DNA from: JBBDNC01 sp040877875 | GTDB lineage: Bacteria; Bacteroidota; Rhodothermia; Balneolales; Balneolaceae | Assembly: GCA_040877875.1 (NCBI GenBank) | Contig: JBBDNC010000153.1 | Span: 1-14,911, forward strand | DNA length: 14,911 bases | Direction: 5' to 3' | Shown: positions 1 to 7,894 of the stretch, piece by piece | Position numbering within the stretch: position 1 is the stretch's first letter | Layout of the letters: each line of letters opens with the position of its first letter | Translations under genes and position numbers: made by a program | Notes under the pieces: model-generated | The model's input: the letters and a program-made list of their open reading frames with translations, nothing else | What the model was told of the DNA's origin: nothing | The model's database searches: none

Positions 1-43
1 ACGTTATGCAGGGAGTGTCCGGTCCAATGGAGGCAATGGAGTA

Positions 44-183
44 GAGGGCTTTGCAAAACCGGTCTTTTGCCCAATGTCTGCGTTATCGATCGGTTGAAAT
101 CCTCACATATGGACTATATGCTGCGGTTTCAGCCTCCCTCTGGTCTTGACCTTGAACAAAATCCCTGGTTTTGCAAAGCCCTC
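44..183. mobile_element. MITE-like inverted-repeat element, 140 bp
   Basis: The ends are a perfect 17-bp terminal inverted repeat: GAGGGCTTTGCAAAACC at 44-60 and its exact complement at 167-183. Inside it, 65-78 pairs with 148-161 (11 of 14 positions), 92-101 with 125-134 (10 pairs including two G-U), and 106-110 with 116-120 around a 5-base loop at 111-115. The whole element can therefore fold into one long interrupted hairpin centred at about 113. It is bordered by GAGTA (39-43) and GAGTG (184-188), a 4-of-5 direct repeat that could be a target-site duplication. It has no room for a transposase. The right end lies 12 bp beyond the purU stop codon, so it may also act as the 3' structure of that transcript. 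The same terminal repeat recurs at 14847-14863. A structured RNA or an attenuator-like terminator is the alternative reading. Confidence 0.6.
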
Positions 184-195
184 GAGTGATTTAAT

Positions 196-1065
196 TTATT
201 GAAAGACAATTGTCCGGTTTTCAAACACCAGTGTCTTGTGCCGCAGGTGGTGCCATATTGCCCGGGAAAGTACAATCTTCTCGAGATCCCGGCCTTTGCG
301 AATCAGATCGTCAATGGAGTGCTTGTGATTCACGGGAAAAACATCCTGCTCAATAATGGGCCCTTCGTCCAGATCTGATGTCACATAATGACTGGTGGCT
401 CCGATCACCTTAACACCCCTCCGGTAAGCTGAATGGTAGGGTTTTGATCCTGGAAATGCCGGTAAAAATGAGTGGTGGATATTGATGATCCCGGCAGGAT
501 ATTCGGCTACAAACTCTTCAGACAATATTTGCATATACCTGGCCAGTACAATAAAGTCGACCCCATGCTTTTGAAGCAAGGTCAGTTGCTGTTGTTCGAT
601 TTCCTGTTTGTTCTTCGAAGTGATCCCAAAGGAATGGTATTCGATACCGTATTTATCGGCAAGGGGACGAAGCTCCTCATGGTTACTTAGAATCAACGGA
701 ATTTCAACATTCCAGTCGCCCCCTTCGTACCGGGCGAGAATGTCGTGCAGGCAGTGTGGAACTTTCGATACAAAGACAGCCATTTTGGGGGTATTACGGG
801 TGAAGTGAAGTTGCCACTGCATGTTAAACGGTTGGGCAATTTGACGGTCAAATTTATGTCTGATTTGATCAGCCGGTATGTCAAACCCGTCCAGATTCCA
901 CTCTGCCCTCATAAAAAACACTTGCCGGTGACTGTCGACATGTTGATCGATTTCAAGGATATTGCCGTTGTGGCCGGATATAAATTTTGTTACGGCTGCA
1001 ACCAGCCCCTTTCGGTCGGGGCAGTGAATGAGGATTACGGCGGAGTTCATTCCTTTATGATTCAT
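196..1065 (-). CDS. purU: Formyltetrahydrofolate deformylase PurU
   Basis: Hydrolyses 10-formyltetrahydrofolate to tetrahydrofolate and formate in the cytoplasm, balancing one-carbon pools and supplying formate for purine synthesis. The 289-residue length is close to the E. coli enzyme (about 280). Residues 8-85 form the N-terminal ACT domain, with the typical opening CPDRKGLVAAV. Residues 93-289 form the formyltransferase-fold domain. The catalytic triad of the GART-type fold is visible as N195 and H197 in NIHHSFLPAFPG and D233 in SDLDEGP. The first ATG (1065) is preferred: a weak CAGG lies a few bases upstream, whereas the second ATG (Met6) has AAAGGA directly against it with no spacer. The gene is transcribed divergently from priA and has no co-directional neighbour in the window. 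No frameshift or missing key residue is seen. Confidence 0.95.
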   Translation of the reverse strand: MNHKGMNSAVILIHCPDRKGLVAAVTKFISGHNGNILEIDQHVDSHRQVFFMRAEWNLDGFDIPADQIRHKFDRQIAQPFNMQWQLHFTRNTPKMAVFVSKVPHCLHDILARYEGGDWNVEIPLILSNHEELRPLADKYGIEYHSFGITSKNKQEIEQQQLTLLQKHGVDFIVLARYMQILSEEFVAEYPAGIINIHHSFLPAFPGSKPYHSAYRRGVKVIGATSHYVTSDLDEGPIIEQDVFPVNHKHSIDDLIRKGRDLEKIVLSRAIWHHLRHKTLVFENRTIVFQ

Positions 1066-1282
1066 CTTACCTGTATATTATATGGAGTTAATTTATTGCA
1101 ATTTACATAACTGTACAGGAACTATTAGGAGTTCTTATAATTAATTCAGTAGTTTTTCGCCCTTCATCTACAGGGTTATTTCCTTGCCGGAAAGCGGGAT
1201 GGTTTTTGTAAGGAATCCGGTAATTGAAATGTAATTATTTTAACTCTTTCTGTTTTCCGTTGAATTCTAATAGCTTTTCTCA
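1066..1282. promoter_or_regulatory. Divergent spacer between purU and priA
   Basis: This 217-bp AT-rich spacer separates the divergent starts of purU and priA, so it should hold both promoters. I could not find a convincing pair of boxes for either gene: a TATAAT-like hexamer lies close to the purU ATG on the minus strand, but its upstream box is poor. No good Shine-Dalgarno sequence precedes the priA ATG. No small ORF or strong hairpin stands out. The call rests on gene orientation only. Confidence 0.4.
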
Positions 1283-3721
1283 ATGCAACAACGTTACGCC
1301 GATATAGCTTTCCCGACCGCCGTAAGACGCCTCTTTACCTACGAGGTCCCGGCCAAAATGGAAGTTCAGGCCGGGATGAGGGTATGGGTGCCCCTTCGAA
1401 GTGAAAAAGTGATCGGCATGGTGACAAGGGTTCATCGTCAAAAACCCGATTTTCGCACGAAAAGAGTCCTAAGGGTACTGGACGAGAGGCCGGTGCTGGA
1501 GGATACCGTGTTGCGTTTAACGGAATGGATTCACCGTTTTTACTACTGTTCATGGGGAGAAGTGATCCAGGCGGCTCTTCCCGTCGGACTCAATTTCGTA
1601 TCGGAAAAACAACTGAAGGTGAAAAGGGGATTTAAAGGTTCTCTCGAGGAGAAGGAGTGGGAGATGCTGAAGGAAATTGAAGCTGGAGAGTTGACGCTTG
1701 ATGAGGCCCGGAAACGCTGGAAGGACGGCTCGGACGCTAAAAGGTTGAAGAGTTTGTTGAAAAAAGAGTGCCTGGAAATATGGGAGTTCCCGAAACAGAA
1801 AGTGGACTATAAGACAGCCAAGCACTGGAACTGGACGGAGGATTTAAATCAGGAAGAAGTGGATGAACTTCTGGCCGGGCTGGATGAGAATGAAAATCCG
1901 AAGTGGATCCGTACACTTAAAACTTTGCTTGGAATCAATCTTCCCGCCACCCACCAGTCACTCCTTGCAACGGAAGGCATTTCGGATTACACGCTTCGAA
2001 GGATCGAAAAAGAAGGATTGATAGTCGCTTTGGATCTGCCCGTGAAAACGAATTCCTACTCTCATGAGGTATTTGAACCGGAAGCCATAAAGTCTCTGAC
2101 TGATGAACAGCACCGGGTTTCTATAAAAATCAGGGATTCGCTCGATCAAAATAAATTCGACAGTTTTTTGTTGTATGGCGTGACCGGTTCCGGTAAGACT
2201 GAAATCTATATCCATGCCCTGAAACATGCTCTTGAACAGGGGAAGGGCGGTATGATCCTGGTCCCGGAAATTGCATTGACTCCACAAACCGTACGTCGAT
2301 TTTTTCAAATTTTCGGAGACCGGATAGCCGTCCTGCATAGCCGTTTAAATGAGCGGGAACGGTATGAAGCCTGGAATGGGCTCAGATCCGGGGAAAAGCA
2401 AGTAGTGATTGGGCCTCGTTCGGCTGTATTTGCACCCGTAAAAAATCTGGGGATGATTGTGGTCGATGAAGAGCATGATTCTTCCTATAAACAGTTTGAC
2501 CCTGCTCCGCGATATCATGCCCGGGATGTGGCGATTATGAGGGCGAATATAGAAAATGCGGTGGTTGTGATGGGATCTGCAACCCCGTCGATGGTGACCT
2601 TGCATGGAGTCCGCAAAAAAAAACACACCCTTTTACAGCTCACCTCCCGTCCTGAGAGTGGAATGGGAATGCCGGAGGTTAAGGTACTGGATTTGAAGCA
2701 TTACCGGTCCGCAATGAGAGGGCCGTTAACCGTAGGATTGTATGAAGCGATTCAAGAGGCGTTGGAAAAGGAAGAACAGATCATTCTGCTCTATAACCGC
2801 AGGGGCTATGCCTCCTATCTCCAGTGTGAGGATTGCGGTCATATTCCTCAGAGCCCGGACTGTTCGGTGAGCCTCACGTATCACAAGAAGAAAAATATGT
2901 TATTGTGCCATTATAGCGGATATGCACGCAAAGCGGATACTCATTGTGAAAATTGTGGTTCCGGAAGTATGGAAGCCAAAGGGAGCGGAACCCAGCAGGT
3001 GGAGGATGAAATCTCCGGTCTTTTCCCGGGAGCAAAAATTCTACGGATGGATCGGGATACGACTTCCGGTAAGCATGCCCACCGGGAAATCTATGAAACA
3101 TTTCTCAACGGGAAGGCCGATATCCTGATCGGTACCCAACTGGTTTCGAAGGGACTCGACTTCCCGAATGTGACGGTTGTGGGGGTATTAAGTGCCGAAA
3201 CCGAGTTGGCCTTTCCCTCTTATCGCTCGGGCGAGAGGATGTATCAGCTTCTCAGCCAGGTCGCCGGACGTGCCGGACGGGGGACAAAAGCTGGTTTTGT
3301 ATACGTACAGACATGGAAACCGGATCACAGGGCAATCCGGTATGCACAGGAACATGATTTCTGGAATTTTTCGAGGGAGGAACTCGCCCAGAGAGAAACA
3401 CTGATGTATCCGCCGTTTTCGAGAATGATTGTATTCCAGTTTAAAGGGGCCTCATGGAGTAAAACCCAAATGGTGGCTGAAGCTTTTTGTGATGTTATGA
3501 GAATGGAAACATCGGAACATGCAGTCCTCGGACCCACCCCCGCTTTGATTGAGTGGATGTATGGGCTCTACCAATGGGAAGCTCATATAAAAATAAGAAC
3601 CGAGCATCCCGCCAAGGCGATCGAAAAGCTGCTGGATCGTATATTCAATCGGTTTGACAGGGAAAAACCGAAAGGTTCGGGATCGGTACGGATTAATGTT
3701 AATGTTGATAGTATTGAATAA
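1283..3721 (+). CDS. priA: Primosomal protein N' (PriA helicase)
   Basis: A 3'-5' superfamily 2 DNA helicase that recognises stalled or repaired forks and reloads the replisome. At 812 residues it is close to B. subtilis PriA (about 805). The N-terminal 3'-DNA-binding domain opens with YADIAFPTAVRRLFTYEVP. Walker A is G299-T306 (GVTGSGKT, K305), the DEEH box D395-H398, motif III GSATPS, motif V from G617 (GTQLVSKGLDFP, the Firmicute-like form), and motif VI Q659-R666 (QVAGRAGR). The cysteine-rich insertion is unusual. C515, C518, C555 and C558 are kept, but two of the other four positions are serine (S524, S545, both AGC), leaving C527 and C542. The start is fixed by the conserved N-terminus even though no Shine-Dalgarno is seen. 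It is the first gene of the long plus-strand run, and the next gene begins 42 bp after it. Confidence 0.97.
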   Translation: MQQRYADIAFPTAVRRLFTYEVPAKMEVQAGMRVWVPLRSEKVIGMVTRVHRQKPDFRTKRVLRVLDERPVLEDTVLRLTEWIHRFYYCSWGEVIQAALPVGLNFVSEKQLKVKRGFKGSLEEKEWEMLKEIEAGELTLDEARKRWKDGSDAKRLKSLLKKECLEIWEFPKQKVDYKTAKHWNWTEDLNQEEVDELLAGLDENENPKWIRTLKTLLGINLPATHQSLLATEGISDYTLRRIEKEGLIVALDLPVKTNSYSHEVFEPEAIKSLTDEQHRVSIKIRDSLDQNKFDSFLLYGVTGSGKTEIYIHALKHALEQGKGGMILVPEIALTPQTVRRFFQIFGDRIAVLHSRLNERERYEAWNGLRSGEKQVVIGPRSAVFAPVKNLGMIVVDEEHDSSYKQFDPAPRYHARDVAIMRANIENAVVVMGSATPSMVTLHGVRKKKHTLLQLTSRPESGMGMPEVKVLDLKHYRSAMRGPLTVGLYEAIQEALEKEEQIILLYNRRGYASYLQCEDCGHIPQSPDCSVSLTYHKKKNMLLCHYSGYARKADTHCENCGSGSMEAKGSGTQQVEDEISGLFPGAKILRMDRDTTSGKHAHREIYETFLNGKADILIGTQLVSKGLDFPNVTVVGVLSAETELAFPSYRSGERMYQLLSQVAGRAGRGTKAGFVYVQTWKPDHRAIRYAQEHDFWNFSREELAQRETLMYPPFSRMIVFQFKGASWSKTQMVAEAFCDVMRMETSEHAVLGPTPALIEWMYGLYQWEAHIKIRTEHPAKAIEKLLDRIFNRFDREKPKGSGSVRINVNVDSIE

Positions 3722-3763
3722 CTAAAGGTTTCAACACGATTTCCTAAGGACAGAGGTCATTAT

Positions 3764-5680
3764 ATGGGTGAAGAAAAGGTCAGAATTGCCGAAGATAGAG
3801 AGCAGACCCAGGAGTTTATCAAGTATCTCCTCAGGGATATCCGTGCGATTGAACAGATGTTGAACGAAGGGTGGTTTGAATCGGATATTGCACGAATCGG
3901 AGTGGAACAGGAGCTTTGCCTGGTCGATAAAAATGCCAAGGCGGCCCCCATATCAATGGAAGTGCTCGACAAGCTTAACGATAAAATCTTCACAACGGAA
4001 CTTGCCAAATTCAATCTTGAAATCAATATGGACCCGATTCCTTTCGGGGAAAACTGCCTGTTTAAAATGGAGGAGAATTTACAGTTCCGGTTAGATACGG
4101 TTCGGAAAGCCGTTGAGGAACTCGGCGGCGATATCGTCTTGTGTGGAATACTGCCGACTCTCCGCAAGGTGGATCTGGATATGAAGAATATGACCCCCTT
4201 GCCTCGTTACCGGGCTTTGTGTAAAGCTATCAGTAAGCTGAGAGGGGGGGATTATGAATTGAGAATCCAGGGACTCGACGAACTTCTGATGCGATTCGAT
4301 TCACCTCTTCTGGAAGCTGCAAATACGGGATTTCAGGTACATTTGCAGGTAAATCCGGACGAAATGGTGGAAAAATACAATATTGCCCAGGCTATCACCG
4401 GCCCGGCTCTGGCTGCTGCGGTAAATTCTCCCGTATTATTTGGCAAGAGATTGTGGAGTGAAACGAGAGTCGCCCTGTTCCAACAGTCGATCGATACGCG
4501 CCAGGTAGGGGATCATCTTCGCGATAGCAGTCCACGTGTAACTTTCGGAAACGAATGGGTGAAAGATAGTATACTTGAGATCTACAAGGAAGATATCGCC
4601 CGTTACCGGGTACTGCTGAGCAGCAGCGTAAATGAAGATGTGGATAACTTGTTGAAAACCGGAATTCCGCCGGAACTGAAGGCCTTACAAGTGCACAACG
4701 GAACGGTATACCGCTGGAATCGTCCCTGCTATGGAATTACGGAAGGGAAAGCCCACTTGAGAATTGAAAACAGGGTTTTCCCCTCCGGCCCTACTGTGGC
4801 CGATGAAATAGCGAATGCGTCACTCTGGCTCGGCTTGCTGAACGGCCTGCACAACCACTATCCGAATCTAACAGAAAGGCTGGAGTTTGACGATGCCAAA
4901 ATGAATTTTTTTGCTGCTTCCAAATTGGGCCTGGATACCAAGTTCAGTTGGATGGATCAGAAAAAATATACGGCTGTCGACCTGATCAGGCATGAGTTAT
5001 TGCCAATTGCCAGAGAGGGTTTAAAAAATGCGAATGTTCGTGAAGCGGATATAGAAACCTATCTTGGAATCATTGAAGAGCGGATTGAGACCTCTCAAAC
5101 GGGCAGTTACTGGATCCTGAAGTCTCAAGGCTCCTTGGGGAAGAACGTATCCCGTGAACAGTCGCTGACGGCCATCACAAATGCAATGATTAAAAATCAG
5201 AAAAAAGGAGAACCGGCTCATAAATGGGGATTGGCCAAGATTGAGGATATGGAAATCTGGCAGCCGTCAAAACTGTTGGTAGAAGAGTTTATGACCACGG
5301 ATCTGTTTACCGTTCAAAAAGACGATATCCTGGAATTGGTGGCGAATTTAATTGACTGGAGACGCATTCGATATGTTCCCGTAGAAGATGATAATAAACA
5401 ACTGATCGGACTGGTCACGATGAGAATGGTTTGCAGAGAGTTTAACCGGGCGATCTATAATGAGGACGGGCCTGTTAAAACTGTGGAAGAATTGATGATT
5501 AAAAATCCCATTACTATTCATCCGGAAGCTTCAATTATGGATGCGATTGAAATCATGGGCGGGCAGAAAATCGGATGTCTTCCGGTGGTAAAAAACAATC
5601 GGCTCATTGGAATTATTACCGAGCAGAATTATATGACGATAACGGCTCAATTGCTCCAGAAACACGAATTGGAAGATTAA
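3764..5680 (+). CDS. GCS2-like glutamate-cysteine ligase domain fused to two CBS domains
   Basis: Residues 1 to about 490 resemble the carboxylate-amine/glutamate-cysteine ligase family 2 (YbdK/EgtA/GCS2 fold), which forms gamma-glutamyl amide bonds using ATP. The GVEQE stretch (G46-E50) corresponds to the GxExE metal-binding motif, and the HLRIENR segment (H331-R337) to the conserved basic substrate-binding region. Residues 510-565 and 578-630 form a tandem CBS pair (MTTDLFTV...RYVPV and MIKNPITI...CLPVV...GIITE), which in other proteins binds adenine nucleotides and senses energy state. The protein is 638 residues, far longer than YbdK (about 370). There is no signal peptide or membrane segment, so it is cytoplasmic. 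AGAGG lies 8 bases before the ATG. The substrate is unknown: true glutathione synthesis cannot be concluded, and no glutathione synthetase gene is nearby. The hydrolase downstream may be a functional partner. The domain assignment is from motif recognition. Confidence 0.8.
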   Translation: MGEEKVRIAEDREQTQEFIKYLLRDIRAIEQMLNEGWFESDIARIGVEQELCLVDKNAKAAPISMEVLDKLNDKIFTTELAKFNLEINMDPIPFGENCLFKMEENLQFRLDTVRKAVEELGGDIVLCGILPTLRKVDLDMKNMTPLPRYRALCKAISKLRGGDYELRIQGLDELLMRFDSPLLEAANTGFQVHLQVNPDEMVEKYNIAQAITGPALAAAVNSPVLFGKRLWSETRVALFQQSIDTRQVGDHLRDSSPRVTFGNEWVKDSILEIYKEDIARYRVLLSSSVNEDVDNLLKTGIPPELKALQVHNGTVYRWNRPCYGITEGKAHLRIENRVFPSGPTVADEIANASLWLGLLNGLHNHYPNLTERLEFDDAKMNFFAASKLGLDTKFSWMDQKKYTAVDLIRHELLPIAREGLKNANVREADIETYLGIIEERIETSQTGSYWILKSQGSLGKNVSREQSLTAITNAMIKNQKKGEPAHKWGLAKIEDMEIWQPSKLLVEEFMTTDLFTVQKDDILELVANLIDWRRIRYVPVEDDNKQLIGLVTMRMVCREFNRAIYNEDGPVKTVEELMIKNPITIHPEASIMDAIEIMGGQKIGCLPVVKNNRLIGIITEQNYMTITAQLLQKHELED

Positions 5681-5741
5681 TCACCCTGCCGGGTCATGAG
5701 TCGTAATGCAGCGATCCACTTCTGCCGGGCCGTGGACGAAA

Positions 5742-5755
5742 CACCGGTACCTGTG
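5742..5755. repeat. Imperfect 14-bp palindrome before the desuccinylase-family gene
   Basis: CACCGGTACCTGTG matches its own reverse complement at 12 of 14 positions and ends 18 bases before the ATG of the next gene. It is of a size and place that would suit a dimeric regulator, but no cognate regulator is encoded in the window and such a palindrome can arise by chance. The rest of this 93-bp spacer shows only a repeated CTGCCGGG. Confidence 0.2.
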
Positions 5756-5773
5756 AATTGAAATACTGTAAAG

Positions 5774-6928
5774 ATGTATAAAAGCGAATCAGTTTCACCT
5801 GTTGTTATGGAATATGACAGAATCTTATGGAGATTTGATGGAAAAGAACCGGGCCTGGTCCTGGTTATTTTTGTCGGGATTCATGGAAACGAAACAGCCG
5901 GCATCGAGGCGGTTAAAAACATCGCCGGGAAATTTAAAGCAAAGGATTGCCGGTTCGGGGGAGCGGTCTATGCTGTAACCGGTAACATTGAAGCCCTCCG
6001 GCAGGGTACCCGGTATGTGGATCAGGATCTGAACCGTCTTTGGGAAGTGGATTATGACGAATACAGTATAAATCCCGTCCAGACGGATTCCATTTCTGAA
6101 ATGGGCGAAATACAGTCTATCGAACAAACCCTGACATCTATCAAAAAGAAATACGATCATCCCGGCCAGGATTTTGTGTTTGTGGATATACATACTACCT
6201 CGTCTGACAGTTGTGCGTTCATCCCCTTTAACGATACCCTCGGAAACAGGGAACTGGCCCGGCTTTTTCCGGTCCCCCAAATCCTGGGAATTGAAGAATT
6301 TATTTATGGGACTTTGTTGAGTTATATCAATAATCATGGATTTGCGGCGATTGGATTCGAAGCCGGAGCCCATTCGGATTCTGAATCCGTGAAGCGCAGC
6401 GAGGCATTTTTATGGCTTGCCATGCACCATTGCCGATTGCTCGAACTGACGACGGATGAAATTGCAAAATACGAATACATACTTCGTAAAAATGTCACAA
6501 TATCGGACACCTATTATGAGATTATCCATCGTCACTATGTGAAAAACCCGGCCCGGTTCAGAATGAAATGTGGTTTTCATAATTTTGATGAAGTACGGAA
6601 AGATCAGCCACTGGCTTATGAGGATGAACAACTCATCCGGGCCCCGGCAAATGGACGTATCTTTATGCCGTTATACCAGGAAGCCGGACGAGACGGATTT
6701 TTCATTATACGCAAAATATCCCCGGTCTGGCTGGAATTGTCGGCCTGGCTGCGTCGTACTTCTGTTCATAAATGGTTGAAATATCTTCCGGGTGTGACTC
6801 CTATCGGCAACGGAAATTTCAAAGTGGACTTGAGTCGGGCGAAGTATTTTGCCAGAAAGATTTTTCATCTGCTTGGCTACAGATTATCAAAACAGGATCG
6901 GAATACCCTGATTTGCTATCGGCGTTAA
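5774..6928 (+). CDS. Succinylglutamate desuccinylase/aspartoacylase family zinc hydrolase
   Basis: A member of the M14-like AstE/AspA family, zinc enzymes that cleave N-acyl amino acids to amino acid plus carboxylate. Zinc ligands are visible as H37 and E40 (GIHGNETAG) and H140 (VDIHTTSS). D85-L-N-R88 (DLNRLW) is the substrate-carboxylate-binding motif, and E196 (GFEAGAHSD) is the likely catalytic glutamate. The catalytic domain covers roughly residues 28-215. The remaining C-terminal part, to residue 384, has the beta-rich character seen in this family (RAPANGRIFMP). There is no signal peptide. The start is the first ATG, with only a weak TAAAG before it. The gene follows the GCS2-CBS gene by 93 bp and precedes scpB by 50 bp. 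The substrate cannot be named: no arginine succinyltransferase pathway genes are present, so astE is not justified as a symbol. Confidence 0.85.
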   Translation: MYKSESVSPVVMEYDRILWRFDGKEPGLVLVIFVGIHGNETAGIEAVKNIAGKFKAKDCRFGGAVYAVTGNIEALRQGTRYVDQDLNRLWEVDYDEYSINPVQTDSISEMGEIQSIEQTLTSIKKKYDHPGQDFVFVDIHTTSSDSCAFIPFNDTLGNRELARLFPVPQILGIEEFIYGTLLSYINNHGFAAIGFEAGAHSDSESVKRSEAFLWLAMHHCRLLELTTDEIAKYEYILRKNVTISDTYYEIIHRHYVKNPARFRMKCGFHNFDEVRKDQPLAYEDEQLIRAPANGRIFMPLYQEAGRDGFFIIRKISPVWLELSAWLRRTSVHKWLKYLPGVTPIGNGNFKVDLSRAKYFARKIFHLLGYRLSKQDRNTLICYRR

Positions 6929-6978
6929 GGGCTGCCTTTTCCTTTTGCGTTCTGTATTCTGCCTTCTTACTTTTAAAT

Positions 6979-7752
6979 ATGAGTGATTATCAATTCGTAG
7001 ACGGAACCCGACTGACTTCGGTCATCGAAGCATTGATTTTTTCAAGCCCTGATCCGATTTCATGGGATCACCTTGCCGGAATTATTGAGGAAAGCGAAGA
7101 AGAGCTGATTCTGGAGCGCACATCGATCCTGCAACTCATTGAAAAGTTGAATGCCCGATACGCGGAGAACGATCTGTCATTTCGAATCGAAGAAGTAGGA
7201 GGGGGATTCACCTTCGTCACTCAGCCCCGCTATTATCCATGGCTGAGTATTTTTCAGCATGAAAATGCCTACCGAAAGCTTTCCCAGCCAGCCATCGAAA
7301 CCCTTGCGATTGTTGCCTACAGGCAGCCGATTACCAAACCCGAAGTCGATCAGATTCGAGGGGTCGATTCAGGATATATTTTACGTCAGTTACTGGAAAA
7401 AATGCTGGTCCGTGTCTCCGGTCGGGCAGATTCACCCGGCAAGCCCCTGCTTTATAAAACAACCGAACACTTTTTGAAACACTTTGGCATCAACTCCGTT
7501 GACGAATTGCCGCGTCCCCGTGAAATTGAGGAGATTCTGAAAGATGATGAAATGGCAGAACACCGGCAATTGTTGATGGAACGGCAGATTGAACTTGACG
7601 AGCAGGAAGCTGAAGAAGTTATTGACGATTTTATTGAAAAAAAGGACGAAATCGACGATCCTGAAAAAGCCGGCGGGGATACGGAAAACGAAATCAAGAA
7701 CCGGGATCACCCGGATCAGGAACAAGAACAGGATTCGGGTGAGGATCGATGA
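6979..7752 (+). CDS. scpB: Segregation and condensation protein B
   Basis: ScpB bridges the ScpA kleisin and SMC heads in the bacterial condensin that compacts and separates chromosomes. I place the start at ATG 6979 (MSDYQFVDG). An open frame continues upstream to 6772, but that part overlaps the preceding gene and looks nothing like ScpB. The resulting protein is 257 residues. Two winged-helix domains fill residues 8-178. The hallmark stretch L101-G128 (LSQPAIETLAIVAYRQP, then ITKPEVDQIRG) is complete. Residues 179-257 form an extended tail very rich in Glu and Asp, absent from short ScpB proteins (about 190-200 residues). No scpA is adjacent, which differs from the common scpA-scpB arrangement. 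No clear Shine-Dalgarno is present. Confidence 0.93.
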   Translation: MSDYQFVDGTRLTSVIEALIFSSPDPISWDHLAGIIEESEEELILERTSILQLIEKLNARYAENDLSFRIEEVGGGFTFVTQPRYYPWLSIFQHENAYRKLSQPAIETLAIVAYRQPITKPEVDQIRGVDSGYILRQLLEKMLVRVSGRADSPGKPLLYKTTEHFLKHFGINSVDELPRPREIEEILKDDEMAEHRQLLMERQIELDEQEAEEVIDDFIEKKDEIDDPEKAGGDTENEIKNRDHPDQEQEQDSGEDR

Positions 7753-7855
7753 GAGCCGGCTGAGTATTTCGTAACGACTTTAAGATTCTTCTCTTTTCCG
7801 CAGGCAGGAGAATACGTTGGCCAAGCCTCTTGCGGGCGGAGGGAGGAATTAAAAA

Positions 7856-7894
7856 ATGAGCATATTCACTTTTTTTGATCTATTTACTCTATGA
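7856..7894 (+). CDS. Possible 12-codon upstream ORF coupled to the pseudouridine synthase gene
   Basis: ATG 7856 opens a 12-codon frame encoding MSIFTFFDLFTL and ends in TGA 7892-7894, overlapping the ATG of the next gene (7891) in an ATGA arrangement typical of translational coupling. GGGAGG at 7841-7846, with a 9-base spacer, is the best Shine-Dalgarno sequence in the window. The real gene's own ATG has no such sequence before it. The peptide is hydrophobic and phenylalanine-rich, with no recognisable function. Alternatively the Shine-Dalgarno serves the downstream ATG from a distance and the frame is chance. Confidence 0.35.
   Translation: MSIFTFFDLFTL

Noticed and set aside
3131..3166. 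KGLDFP instead of KGHDFP/KGHHFP in PriA motif V as a defect
   Set aside because: The Leu form is normal in the B. subtilis type of PriA, so it is not unusual.
6772..6978. N-terminal extension of the scpB frame
   Set aside because: The extended frame overlaps the end of the preceding hydrolase gene, and its residues do not resemble ScpB. The family N-terminus begins at ATG 6979.
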